Position numbers and translations under genes: made by a program. Under the pieces are notes generated by a model that did not search any database, was not told where the DNA came from, and was given only the letters and a program-made list of their open reading frames with translations. A stretch of 64,000 nucleotides of DNA from positions 182,783,741 through 182,847,740 of the forward strand of contig CM041465.1 of assembly GCA_023213395.1 (NCBI GenBank), read 5' to 3'. Positions 11,710 to 22,519 of the stretch are shown here, piece by piece (the first letter of the stretch is position 1; every line of letters begins with the position of its first letter). The DNA is from Cycas panzhihuaensis. Lineage: Eukaryota > Cycadophyta.

Positions 11710-12290
11710 ACTTAACCACCCTTGTGGATTCACGATTTAGGTGCTTCCCGTCATATAATAAGACACCAAGAATATCTTAGTTCATATCACCCTGATTCAA
11801 ACTCCGAAGAAGAGATTTCTTTTGGGAGTGGAACTCAACTCAAAGTTAAAAGATCAGGTGATGTTACGTTGAAAGATGGTTCAATTAAGGATGTATTGTA
11901 TATTCCTAGCTTATTACCTAATCTTCTTTCAGTATATCAAATCTGCTAGAACGATGTTGTTATAGAGTTATAGAAAGATAAGCTTATTATCAAACAACTA
12001 TTAAACAAGTTTAAACCAAATGCCTCAAGACTTACAGATCACAAAATAGGTCTTTACAGCTTAACAAGCCTCCAACATTCTAAAACCAAAACTTTTAATA
12101 CTTTTATACCAAAATCTAACCCTATCAGTAAGCTTTGTCATGCTAGATTCGGTCATATGAGTTACAAAAAACTCCAGTATCTAACTAAGAATGATATGGT
12201 TCAAGGGTTACCTACACTAAGAACTATCTATGGTGTTTGTGAAACCTATGTAATAGGCAAACAACACATGGATCCTTTCCCAAATCACAC
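11710..12290 (+). pseudogene. pol: D protease and pre-integrase segment
   Basis: WIHDLGASRHI at 11722 is the copia protease active site (normally D-S-G), with Ser replaced by Leu. KRSGDVTLKDGSIKDVLYIP and LLSVYQIC follow as in copia elements. The pre-integrase segment with its zinc-binding pattern lies at about 12130-12290: LCHARFGHMSYKKL, then a VCETYVIGKQH stretch. Several TAG/TAA codons interrupt it. Confidence 0.8.
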
Positions 12291-12985
12291 TACCTTTCAA
12301 ATAAAAGTTCCACTTGAACTTATTCATTTTGATATATACGGTTTATTTCGAGTTCCTTTATACTCTAGAAGCAGATACTTTGTTACATTTATCGATAACT
12401 TTTCAAGAAAATATTGGGTATACATATTAAAAATAAGAAGTCAAGTATTCAACATCTTTGTTGAATTCAAAACCTTAGTAAAAAATTAAATAAATTCTAA
12501 AATTAAAATCTTTAGAATAGATAATGCTAAGGAATACTTAAGCAATAATTTTACTAATTACTATAAAAAGCATGGAATAAAATTTTAGCATTTAGTAGCA
12601 TATACTCCTCATGTAAAAACCATACACTTGTTAAAATGACTAGATGCATGTCACATGTAAAAGGTCTTGACTTAAAGTTATGGGCAGAAGTTATTATTTG
12701 CTCCAACTATTTATTAAATCATTTACTATGCAAATCCTTACAACATATTACGTCAGAATAAAAATAGTCTAGGCATAAACCTTTTGTTAAACACTTAAGA
12801 ATCTTTGGCAATGTTGCTTGGGGACATGTTCCTAAAGAAAAATGATAGAAACTTGATCCTAAAAGTTTTAAATACATCTTTGTTGATTACAACAAAGAAA
12901 GAAAAGCTTATAAACTTTTAAATCCAACCACGCATAAGATTTTAATACTTCGTGATGTTATATTTGATGAAAAAGGCTCTTCATT
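12291..12985 (+). pseudogene. pol: D integrase core, degraded
   Basis: Retroviral integrase core (rve). IHFDIYGLF carries the first catalytic Asp and YFVTFIDNFSRKYWVY follows. IFRIDNAKEYL holds the second Asp. The stretch that should hold the catalytic Glu (NGVVERKNR in relatives) is shortened to TPHVKT followed by IHLLKMTRCM, so the Glu is lost. The C-terminal part KIFVDYNKERKAYKLLNPT is recognisable near 12870. Confidence 0.78.
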
Positions 12986-14287
12986 AAAAACTTCTTATGT
13001 GGAACTTTCAGTTGAAAATTTATTAACTAATACTTACTTGATTGATCCCAATGACATTCAAGTTGATCATGAATCAATTAAATCCTTATTTACTCAAGTT
13101 TAAAACTAGACTTTAAAAGAATCTAATACTTCTACTACACCTAGTCAACCCACTTCACCAAAGTAACAAACTAACAATAGCAAACAACCTATTTGGGCTT
13201 AAACTCTTTCTGATGTTGGTTCTAATGTTGGTAATCCTTTGGATACCAGAAGAACTCATTCACAAAAACTTCAAGCTAATTTTGCTCTAATGGCCAAAAT
13301 CATGGCCCGTGATGATCCTAAAACTTTTAAGAAAGCAAGTAACAATCTAATATGGTAACAAGCCATATAATTTGAAATAGATGCTCTTAAAAAGAACTCA
13401 ACTTAGGATTTAGTTACTCTACCTCTTAGAAATAATGTAGTTGATTGTAAATGGGTTTATCGAACTAAGTTTAACTCTGAATGAACAGTTGAAAAATACA
13501 GAGCTTGTTTAGTTATAAAAGGTTTCTCATAAATTGATGGTATTAATTATAATGAAACCTTTATTCCAATAGCTAAAATGAATACTATTAAGACTATTAT
13601 AGCTCTAACAGCTAAATTTAGTTGGGAAATCCATCAGATGGATGTAAAGAGCACCTTCTTAAATGACGATCTTAAAGAAGAATTTATATGAATCAACCTC
13701 CTAGATTTGTTTATAATCCTAACCTTATTTGTAAATTATAAAAATCTATCTATGGCTTAAAACAAGCTCCTCAGGCTTAGTATATAAAAATATATGATTA
13801 TCTTATACAAAATGGATACACTAAATGTATTAGTGATCCTAATCTTTACTTTAGACATGAAAATGACAATACTACTATCTTAATTCTCTATGTGGATGAT
13901 ATAATCATCATTGAATCCTTACTCTCCAATATTCATCAATTAAAATCAATCTTGATAAATAAATTTGAAATATTTGACTTAGGCCTTTTACACTATTTTC
14001 TAGGATTACAAATTTATCAAACTGATTCTGAAATAACGATATCTCAACCTAAATATATTTTAGATCTAATTAAACGATTTAATATGGACAATGTTAAATC
14101 AACTCCAAATCCTTTACAATTAGGTATTAAACTATCTACTGATCATTCTACACCACTTTGTGATCCCATAACATATCGACAACTCATAGGTAGTCTTATT
14201 TATCTAACTCACACTCATCCTGATATCTCCTATGATGTTGCCTTATGCTCTAGATATATGCAAAATCCTCATGAGTCTCATTGGAAA
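12986..14287 (+). pseudogene. pol: D reverse transcriptase and start of RNase H
   Basis: Copia RT. A VVDCKWVYRTKFNS motif lies near 13440, YNETFIPIAKMNTI near 13550, and the active-site LYVDDIIII near 13890 keeps both Asp residues. A single 160-codon frame (13892-14374) covers the region downstream. RNase H starts near 14190 with LIGSLIYLTHTHPDISYDVAL and breaks off after ESHWK, where it runs into B. The last residues of that long frame are B sequence, not copia. Confidence 0.85.
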
Positions 14288-14430
14288 GTTAGGCCAATGT
14301 GGACTTTGATGAATGTCCCAATTACTTATGCAGGGATTACAGTTTTGATGGACTTTGTAGTAGTTCAAATATAGGACAAAAGGAAGACCTATATAGCATT
14401 ACTAGGTAGACCTTAGTTGTTGGCAACTAA
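14288..14430 (+). pseudogene. pol: B protease, C-terminal remnant
   Basis: After the D breakpoint, the frame reads GITVLMDFVVVQI and then a TYIALLGRPXLLATKAI pattern. C has the same order at 27840-27990 after its D-K-G protease motif. Only the last third of the protease is present here. Confidence 0.65.
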
Positions 14431-15565
14431 GGCCATCCAAGATTGGGGGGGGGTTTACATTTATGTTAAAGGCAGGTAGCAAGGTTGTCATTTAACCTCT
14501 ATGCTTAGATGAACTGCATATTGAGAAGATCAAAGATGAGGAACAAGCATCATCTATAATCGTGAAATCAGAACCCACAGTGAGTCCTTACTTAGAAATA
14601 ACATATCAAATGCAACTGACCTTACCTAGTAGTATATCATCTTATATAATGAATTGACTACAGAATGCTTAGGACGAAACTAAATCAACTCCTTGCTATA
14701 TGATGGAAGCATGCATCGATCCTTCAGAGAATTAAGAAGAAATTAAAAGTAAGCAAATAACTTCAAATTCCTAGGCTGAGATTTCACAAGTCTATGAGAA
14801 ATAAAATTTGGAAGAATTTTTTATTAGAAAAATTTTTTAGGGTCAATTGGGCCAAGAATAAAAACATATAGATTATTGTAATCAATTTTTAAAGAGTAAT
14901 AATAAACAAGAAGAGTTTTGCTATTTGATGTTTTCATCGTCTCTTATGGGATAATCTTCTTTGTAGTATTCTAATCATGGTAGTAATTTTAAATCCTGGG
15001 ATGAATTGAGCAGAAATTTTTTGTTAAGATTTCAAAAATAAGAACTAGAATTGCCTATATTTCATAACAGTAGTAATCCTGTAACTCATATAGAAAATTA
15101 TGTACAAATTTAGGTAGAAAATCAAATTCCAAAATAGGAATGGGTGCAAAGATGGGCACAGACATTTTAAGGGATTACGATGATATGGTATAATTATTAT
15201 GAAAAGGTGCAAATGGTGGATTAGAAAGCACTTATTAAGGAATTCTACAAAACTTTTATGTACCATAATAATAATAGATGGATCCAAGAACTTTTGATAG
15301 TCTTCAAAAGTAGAATAATGAAAGAAGAATAAAGTTGTTATCAAGCCAAGATAATAAAGGATGAATTAAGAAAGAATTATAAATTTTTGTCAAAGTATTC
15401 TATTATGGAATATAAAAACTAAGTAATTGATCAAACACCAGCCTATGTATTAAAGGAAGATAAAAAGGCAGTACAAGATGAACAATTAAAATTAAGATAA
15501 ATAAATTTGGGCATGATAGAGCAACCTCAAATAATCTCTATGGGAGATTATTAGGATGTAGAAAT
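14431..15565 (+). pseudogene. B capsid-like second segment between protease and RT
   Basis: This roughly 1.1-kb coding stretch separates protease from RT and aligns with 27990-28900 of C. In one frame near 14860-15030 it reads EEFCYLMFSSSLMGQ, then FKSWDELSRNFLLRFQK. This is the layout of the Retrotrans_gag capsid core (hydrophobic L-x-G-x-A helix, then W-x-E-L-x-x-x-F-L-x-x-F). A second conserved part is YYEKVQMV, then EFYKTFMYHNNN near 15190-15280. The end runs into the RT opening near 15570. Its function is unknown; a duplicated capsid-like domain is my inference from motif order and from conservation in two elements. Confidence 0.6.
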
Positions 15566-15569
15566 AGTC

Positions 15570-16440
15570 CAACAAGCCATGACATTATTCTTGGAGTACA
15601 AGGATATCTTTGCTTGGTCCTATCAAGATTTGAAAGGTATGCTACCTGAACTTAGAGAACATAGGATCAAATTAATTAAAAGATTAAAGTCCATGCAACA
15701 ACGCCCTTATCGAATGAACCCCAAACATAAAGAAAAGATAAAAGCAAAACTAGACAAATTACTAGAAGTTACCTACATATTTGAAGTCAAAACAAGTGAA
15801 TGGATTAGTCCAGTAGTAGTGGTACAAAAAAAGAATAGGAAGTTACGAGTTTGCATGGATTATAGAGCTTTGAATAAAGTGACAGGGAAATATCCCTTCT
15901 TGATTCTATTCACTGAAGACATTCTTGAAAAAGTAGTAGGACATGAGGTATATTCTTTCACAGATGGCTTTAATGGATATAATCAGGTCAGAATTGCTAT
16001 GCAAGACTAGCTAAAAATAAACTTTATTATGGAGTGGGGAATGCATACATACAAAGTAATGCCTTTTAGATTGACAAACACACTAGCCACCTTACAAAGG
16101 ATAATTTTGAATATTTTTCAACAAATGATAGGTAAGTCAATTGAGGTATTTTTGGATGATTGGACCATATATATAATGTTGAAGGATCACCTAGCAAATT
16201 TAAGGCTAATGCTTGAGACTTACATAAGAAGTAAGTTATGTTTGAATCCAACTCAATGTACATTTTTGGTTCCATTTGGATCCTTACTTAGACATGTCAT
16301 GACCAAAGAAAGACTGCAAATAAACCCAAATAAGATAGCAATAATTTTGAATTTTTCTATACCAAAGACAGTAAAGTAAATAAAAGGCTTTCTGGGTATG
16401 ATAGGATATTATAGGAAATTTATTAAGGAATATGCTTAGA
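15570..16440 (+). pseudogene. pol: B reverse transcriptase
   Basis: Gypsy RT. It opens with LEYKDIFAWSYQDLKGM, followed by PYRMNPKHKEKIKAKLDKLL, a WISPVVVVQKKNRKLRV segment, CMDYRALNKVTGKYPF, and GFNGYNQVRIA. A TAG at 16008 precedes INFIMEWGMHTYKVMPF. The active site VFLDDWTIY near 16150 keeps both Asp residues. Thumb-side motifs LCLNPTQCTF and GFLGMIGYYRKFI follow. Two long frames (15579-16010 and 16029-16379) cover most of it. This DIFAWSY/VFLDDW type differs from A's chromovirus RT. Confidence 0.88.
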
Positions 16441-16995
16441 TAAAAAATCCATTAGAAACTCTAATTAAGAGAAAAGTAAAATGGAAATAAGAGTTGTAAC
16501 ATCAACTAGCATTTGATCTACTAAAAAGAAAGATTATAGAAGCTCCAATTTTGAGATTCCCATACTAAGATTGACCTTTTTATATGCATGTGGATGCTTC
16601 ACTAATGGTAATTGGATGCATGTTAACTTAACCTGGCGATGATAGCATAGATCTTCCTCTTTATTTCACCAATCATAAACTAACATTACTAGAATAAAAT
16701 TATTCGGTGATAGAACATAAAGGTTTAGGCATGGTGTATGCTTTACAAACTTTAGGCATTACTTGTTAGCTAACCCCTTTACCTTCTTTGCAGATCATCA
16801 AGCTTTGAAATACTTAATAAACAAACCAATCCTACAAGGAAGGATCAATAGATGGTTGACATTGTTCTAAGAATTTAACTTTAAGATCATTGTAAAACAG
16901 GGAGAAAAACATATAGTGCCTAATGTGTTGTTAAGAGAAGTTGAGGGAGAACCAGCCATAGGAATATATAATGATTTTCCTAATGCTAAATTATT
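16441..16995 (+). pseudogene. pol: B RNase H
   Basis: Follows RT without a gap. It contains a YMHVDASLMVIGCML stretch with the first catalytic Asp, a LPLYFTNHKLTLLEQNYSVIEHKGL-like run containing the catalytic Glu (seen around 16655-16730), FFADHQALKYLINKP near 16790 with the next Asp, and a KQGEKHIVPNVLLREV end. Several Gln and Trp codons are stops. Confidence 0.8.
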
Positions 16996-18420
16996 TTTTG
17001 TGGAAGTAATACCAAAATGGTATGAAGGTATTATAGAATGTTTAGCTACCAATCAGATACCAAAGGTTTAGAGTGAGTGGAATGATAAAGTTTTATTCAA
17101 AAAATGTTTCCTTTCTAATTAATTCGTAGTATATTATACAAATTAGGTCTAGATGGAGTACTACAAAGATGTATCCTAGAACATGAAGAATAGATGATTT
17201 TGAGAGAAGCCCACCATGGAGTCATAATCAAGCATCAAGGCGTTAAATCTATGGTATAAAATATTTTATTGGCAGGCCTATAGTGGCCAACAATATTCGA
17301 AGATATGATAGATGGGTCCAAAGTTGTGATGTCTGCTAATGTTTGGGAAAGCTTGGAAAAGGCCACTTCATATCTCTTCATTCAATTTTGGCAAAAGCAC
17401 CATTTGAGAAGTGGGGATTGGACTTTGTTGGACCAATCAACCTTTCGACAAATTGTACAAATTTAAGATATATAATAGTGGTTACTAATTTTTTCATAAA
17501 ATGGATAGAAACTTGACCTCTTAAGAATTGTGACACCAGAAGCACTATAAAATTTTTATATGAAAATAGTATAGTTCATTTTGGTTGTCCTTTAGGATTA
17601 ATGTCAGATCAAGGAACTAGTTTTTTAAATAGTACTATAAAACATCTGACTAATGAGTTTATGATCCATCACTATCAAACTTCCCCATATTATCCTAGAG
17701 CTAATAGTCAGGTTGAAAGTACTAATAAAATTTTGAAGTTAGTCTTATCAAAGATTTATAGTGAGGGAAAAATAGATTGGTCAGAATGATTGCATTCTAT
17801 CCTTTGGGTAGATAGAATGACAACCAAGCAACCACATAAGAAGACGCCATTCTAATTGGTATATGGCTTAGAAGTTATACTTCCATTGAAATTTCAGACA
17901 AAAAGTTTTTAGGTGGTAGTCCAAATACGCATGGACAAACAAAACTCTTAGAATGAGAGGATCATGGAACTATTAAAGTTGGATGACAAAAGAGCCTAAG
18001 CATTATGGGAATTGAAAATGAAAAAACGATGACAAAAGGCATGGCATGATAGATATCTGCGAGTGCCAGAGTTCCACGAAAATGATCTTATTTTAATATA
18101 CGATATTAAGTTTTAAATGAAGTTATATAAGATGAAATTGTGCTAGTTAAGACCATATAAAGTATTACACATTAGAAGAAATAGGACAATCTAGCTCATA
18201 TAGCTCGATAGGAAAATCCTTCCCAAGGTAATTAATGGTAGTCGATAAAAGCCTTATATAACAAGATTTTTAAAAAACGATGAAAAATATAGGGCATTAA
18301 TTGTTGATATCATGAAAGGGATAACCTATTATGGTGGATAGTTAAGAAAAGAAGATTACGCTAAATCCTTAATTACAATCTTCCATGAAGATCAAGGGAC
18401 ATGTATGGAATGGATGTGAC
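16996..18420 (+). pseudogene. pol: B integrase and C-terminal tail
   Basis: Integrase inserts the cDNA into the genome. A decayed zinc-binding N-terminus lies near 17190-17340 (REAHHGVIIKHQ, then a C-x-x-C near CDVC). The core shows KWGLDFVGPIN with the first Asp near 17415, GLMSDQGTSFLNS with the second at about 17605, and YYPRANSQVESTNK with the catalytic Glu near 17710. All three catalytic residues are present. The tail KRRQKAWHDRYL then VPEFHENDLIL matches the usual post-integrase SH3-like region. I see no chromodomain. Stops and a frameshift near 17790 remain. Confidence 0.82.
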
Positions 18421-20441
18421 CATCATTTATGAAAAAGCTGATTTCAATCTTCTTGGCTAGCCCTTTTATGATAGTGATAGGATAGGGAAAGGATGAGCAT
18501 GATGATTAATAATTGCAACAGTTATTGAGAATTATCCAAGGTAGTTGATATATTGAGTGTGACATCTTCAATCTCCAGTCTAGAATTGCAGACAGATGAA
18601 GTACAATAATGGCATCCTCTAATTAATAGTGAACAATAGTAACTTTTAGGGAGTTCAATGATGAGCATAGTTGAGCACAATGACTCCAAATACTGGTTGA
18701 AGATGAATGCAAGAGAAAACTAATTTTTGTAGGGCTAAATTAGTACATCATGGTGGGCATTCTTCCAAATATTTATAGTTTTTAATCGACGACCACAACA
18801 ATGGTAGCTTGATGACCATCCTTATTAGATTTTTCAGTTGAAGCCATCACTGGGGTAATAAGGTTACTAAATAAAGGCCTAGATATTCCAAAGTATAAAC
18901 AAATTTCTAGAGAATAGGTTGCATATAAAATTAGAGCAAGGGAATAATATGTTTCTACTTTTTAAATTCATATCTCAGGGATTTCATCTAAAGAGAGATG
19001 GTGGATAGCAACTTTTCTATTCACCAAAGTCATATTAGGGCAGAAGAATTTGTTTGTTCTTACTCATCTACAAACAATGTTATTAAAGGTCATAGAGGGC
19101 ATCAGTTCAACTAGGCCAAATTTGTTTCAAATGAAATTTTAAGGAATTTGGAGGTTTTTAAGAGTGCTTCTCAGTCTATCTTATTTTTCTATCATACCTT
19201 GTTGCAAGGATTGTTATTTGTATAATGTCTAGGTATCCAACATTAAGAAGTGGAGGAAGGACAACCTTTATAGGATAAATGGATGGAGTTATTCACAAGG
19301 GATCAGGGATGTAGTTCTATACCCCAGGCAAAATTATAGGAATAAGTAAATATATGGCTTTGATAACAATGGTAGGTAACTATTCCACAATCATGCCCAA
19401 TAAAGAAAGAAGAAGTAGAAGACAAAAAATCATGAGTAGAGGCAACTTCAAAAACCCATACCAAGGCGTAGGACTGAGAAGAGAAGAAGGAAGATAAGAA
19501 GGTAGGAAAATAAAAAGTGGAAGAAAAACTAGCCACCGATAGTGAAGGAGCAAGTCAGTCAAGGGTAGTGGAACCATTGAAGTATGACAAGAGGAACATT
19601 TAAAATGAAGGAGGTTAGCAACCTAAAAAGGATGGTAAGAAATTTTGGAAGTGTTAAATAATCAACCACCCGAAGTGGAATTTGATCAGTCCAAAGATTT
19701 CTTAGAAGAAAGCTTAGATCCAATGAGTTGTGACCCATAAGATGTCACATAATGGAAAACTTCTTTCTTAGCAAAGGTGATTGGACAAATTGTAACCTAG
19801 CTTAAGCATAGGAATGGAAGACCCCCACTAGATATGAAAAGAATTCAGTGTCTTAAAGAAAAGCTAGTAGCAACAAAAGCTTACTTGGAAATTTTGAAGG
19901 ATTTTATTATGGTATGGGTAAAGGATATGGACCTGGTGGCCCATAAAGTCAGGCATTCAAATCCCATTTTAATAAGGAAATCCCCCTAGGATTACATGAT
20001 GTAATCTATAAATTAAGAGCATGGATTATGGAAATAAGGGAGGAGGCTAGCCAAGCCTATGATTTTGGAGCAAAACTCATAACTTGCATCTAGAATTAGA
20101 AAGGATGGAAAAGTTGTACAATGAGATAACAGAGGAGGTGGAATGATTACATAGAGGAGAAAAACCCACATTAGCATAATTAGACACATTACGAGAAGTG
20201 GAAATCCTAGTGAATTATTATAGATCACAACAGATTCGAATTCCATTGACTATTGTGAGACCATATCCAACTTATATCTAATAAGCAATGAATCAGATAC
20301 ACAAAGAAATGGAGGATGTGTAGGCCATGCTCTACCTTAAAAAAATTCTTGACGAGGGGGGAAGAATGGGTGAAAATGAAAAGAAAAAAATGACGCAGAT
20401 AAAGTGAGTGAGGACAGTTGTTAGTTTTGTGATGGGAGAGA
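18421..20441 (+). pseudogene. B 3' ORF of unknown function, degraded
   Basis: A coding stretch lies between integrase and the 3' LTR. It is badly broken but aligns with the clearer ORF of C at 33441-35183. Shared parts: TFLFTKVILGQKNLFV near 19010-19060 (C: NFLFIRVILSQKNLFI), a charged Lys/Glu-rich middle near 19390-19570, and ILEVLNNQPPEVEFDQ with WKTSFLAKVIGQ near 19640-19790 (C: ILEILNNQPVEVDFDF with WKISFLAKVI). Gypsy elements of the Athila and Tat groups carry extra 3' ORFs, some with a 'putative plant transposon protein' domain. Whether this one is related is unproven. Confidence 0.6.
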
Positions 20442-21122
20442 TGTGTGTGGGTAAAATTGCACACATAGTTTTGAGGAATATTACATCTTAAATGGTGATA
20501 AATCACAAGGAAAATTATGATTGGATGGATACTTATGATCGTGAGCAGATCATAATTAGGGATAAGGTTACGAGCAGATCATAGTTAGGGCCAAGGTTGT
20601 GAGCAAATCACACTTGGGGCCAAGATCATGACCAGGTTGTAGTTGGGGCTAAGATCGTAACTAGATCATAGTTGGGGCTGAGATCATGAGCAGATCGTAG
20701 TTGAAGCCACAAGTACCATCATAACACAATTCAAGTTATGATTATAATCAGATTATAATATAAAGTTTAGTTTTATATCAAATGTATTGTCAAATAAGAG
20801 CCAACCATTGGCATATTATATCATAACATTTTGTGCTATAACCAATGATTGTTAAACTATTGGATTTTCATGTATAAAAGTAGTCAGTCTAAAAGTATAT
20901 GTATGTATGAGGCATAGGGCCATTTTTGTATAGGACTTTTTTTGCTATAGTAGGCTTAGCACTACTAATTAATCCTTGTGTACTATTGGGCTTGCATTTG
21001 GTTATGAAAGGACTAGATATAGTTCCCTATATAATGGCATTATGTTTCTTATCATATGGGTGTATCTTGTGCTTGCTTTACTCAATTATATTTAATTAAT
21101 AGGTATGTAAAGCAAACATACA
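20442..21122 (+). repeat. 3' LTR of B
   Basis: It begins TGTGTGTGGGTAAAA after a purine-rich GATGGGAGAGA tract and ends ...CAAACATACA at 21122, followed by AAGAA. It pairs with 6306-6954 and contains six 29-bp units (20543-20713) and TATAAAAG near 20873. It is longer than the 5' copy by about one unit. Confidence 0.88.
20543..20713 (+). repeat. 29-bp tandem repeat in B 3' LTR (6 units)
   Basis: Units start at 20543, 20572, 20601, 20630, 20659 and 20688, each 29 bp, same consensus as 6404-6548. The extra unit shows gain or loss after insertion, or a template switch during replication. Confidence 0.85.
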
Positions 21123-21930
21123 AAGAAGAAAGATAGAACACTAGGGCTGTTTGTTGATTTCAAACAGTTGAATAAAGCTACTATCAAGAACAAATATCCT
21201 TTACCTAGGATTGAGGATTTATTAGACCAAATGAGAGGTGTGATGAGTTTTATAAAAATTAATTTGAGGTTAAAGTACTATCAAATCACAAAACACCACC
21301 TCTTTTTTGTCTAAAATTATAATTTATAACTTTGTTTCTCAACACCACCTCTCTTTTGTCTAAAATATGAAGTTATTTTCAAGATTGTATTTAGAATAAG
21401 GTATGGATACTATGAGTTTGTACTCATGCCATTTGGTTTAACAAATACACAAATAACATTCATGTGTGTGATAAATAAAGTGTTAAAAATTTAGTTAGAT
21501 AAATTATAGTGGTATTCTTTGATGATATACTCATTTATTCTAAGACAAAGGAGGAACATAAAGTGCACTTGTAAATTGTATTGTAGTTATTAGTAGAGCA
21601 TAAGTTATATGTTGAATTTAACAAATGCAATTTTACAAGGAGGAAGTACATTATTTAGGACATGTTATTTCTACAATAGGGATTTCTATTGATCCATAGA
21701 AGATAATGGTGATCATAGATTGGCCAACACCTTTAAACATATAGGAAGTAAGAAGTTTTATGGGTTGAGCAAGATATTACATAAGGTATGTAAAGAATTT
21801 CTCTAGATTAACAACTCCCATTACTTCATTACAACAAAAGAATATTTAATTCAAATGAATAGAGGAATGCAAGGAAATATTCTAATTATTAAAAAGGTTA
21901 CTCATGATAGCCCTAATTTTTGTTATGGTA
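21123..21930 (+). pseudogene. pol: A reverse transcriptase, C-terminal part
   Basis: It continues the RT cut at 6305: [19 protein letters not shown], then [34 protein letters not shown], and the active site VFFDDILIYSKTKEEH near 21512 with both Asp residues kept. A 49-bp direct duplication (21292 and 21341, each AACACCACCTCT...) lies between YYQI and the RIRYGYYEF motif and breaks the frame. The RT ends near 21830 with a GxSRYYIRYVKNFS pattern. Confidence 0.88.
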
Positions 21931-22440
21931 GATCCCAACTTAGAATTTCTAGTATGTACTAATGCCATCACTGAAAGATTGGGTGTAATATTGATGTAGG
22001 ATGGAAAAGTGATCTTGTATAAATCAAGAAAGTTAAAAGAGCATGAAAAAAATTATCTAGTTGATGACTTGAAACTTATAATTGTAATACATACACTCAA
22101 AGTTTGGACACACTATTTTCTAGTGAGAAAATTTGATCTCTAGACAAATCATAGTAGCCTTCAACACATTTTTACATAGCCCCAATTAAATGCTAAACAA
22201 TGCAGATGGATGAAGATCATTAGTAAACTTGATTTTGAAGTGCACTACATCAAAGGCAAGGAAAATAAAGTGACATATGCTTTGAGTAGAGGACGATATG
22301 TTGCATATGTAAGTATGCCCAGAACTAATCTAATTGACTTAATTTTAAAAGCATATGAGGGAGATGAAATGTATTGCCATGCAAAAAGGCATTTTGCATC
22401 AATAAGAAGAGCATCAAAATGTAAATGCTAAGCTGTCTAG
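21931..22440 (+). pseudogene. pol: A RNase H
   Basis: DPNLEFLVCTNAITERLG contains the first position of the catalytic site, here Asn where Asp is usual. YKSRKLKEHEKNYLVDDLKL follows, with Asp in the expected Glu position, then HTLKVWTHYFL, FDLXTNHSSLQHIFTQP and KIISKLDFEVHYIKGKENKV to a YALSRGRY end. Several acidic active-site positions have become Asn or Asp, in line with G-to-A decay. Confidence 0.85.
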
Positions 22441-22519
22441 AAATTTTGTAGAGTTTACAATAATAGAAAATGATGCATTGACATTTTAAAAATAAATTTA
22501 TGTGTTATAAAGCATTGAA

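Larger units (their letters stand above)
8579..14287 (+). mobile_element. Element D: Ty1/copia element nested in B gag, 3' end deleted
   Basis: D has one LTR (8579-8977), an initiator-Met primer-binding site, a 1.7-kb leader, gag, protease, integrase, RT and the start of RNase H. It then stops at about 14287 in the middle of RNase H, straight into B protease sequence. No 3' LTR follows. One deletion can explain the loss of D's 3' end together with about 770 bp of B. The pol order (integrase before RT) defines it as copia. Confidence 0.85.
6306..21122 (+). mobile_element. Element B: Ty3/gypsy element nested in A's RT gene
   Basis: B has LTRs of about 649 and 681 bp, both ending in CA (6954 and 21122). 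It is bordered by AAGAA at 6301-6305 and 21123-21127. Taking B and one AAGAA out joins A's RT as F-I-K-K-K-D in frame, which fixes the boundaries well. Its internal order is gag (cut by copia element D), protease remnant, a capsid-like second segment, RT, RNase H, integrase and a 3' ORF. It is the same family as C, which aligns throughout the internal region, but their LTRs differ. The integrase catalytic residues and the RT DD pair look intact, while other parts carry many stops. Confidence 0.9.

Noticed and set aside
15045-15344. Minus-strand 99-residue hydrophobic frame
   Set aside because: Antisense to the B segment that is conserved with C. Its Phe/Leu richness is just complemented Lys/Glu codons.
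19303-19577. Two minus-strand frames with apparent membrane segments
   Set aside because: Complement of the charged region of the B 3' ORF, in parallel with the C case.
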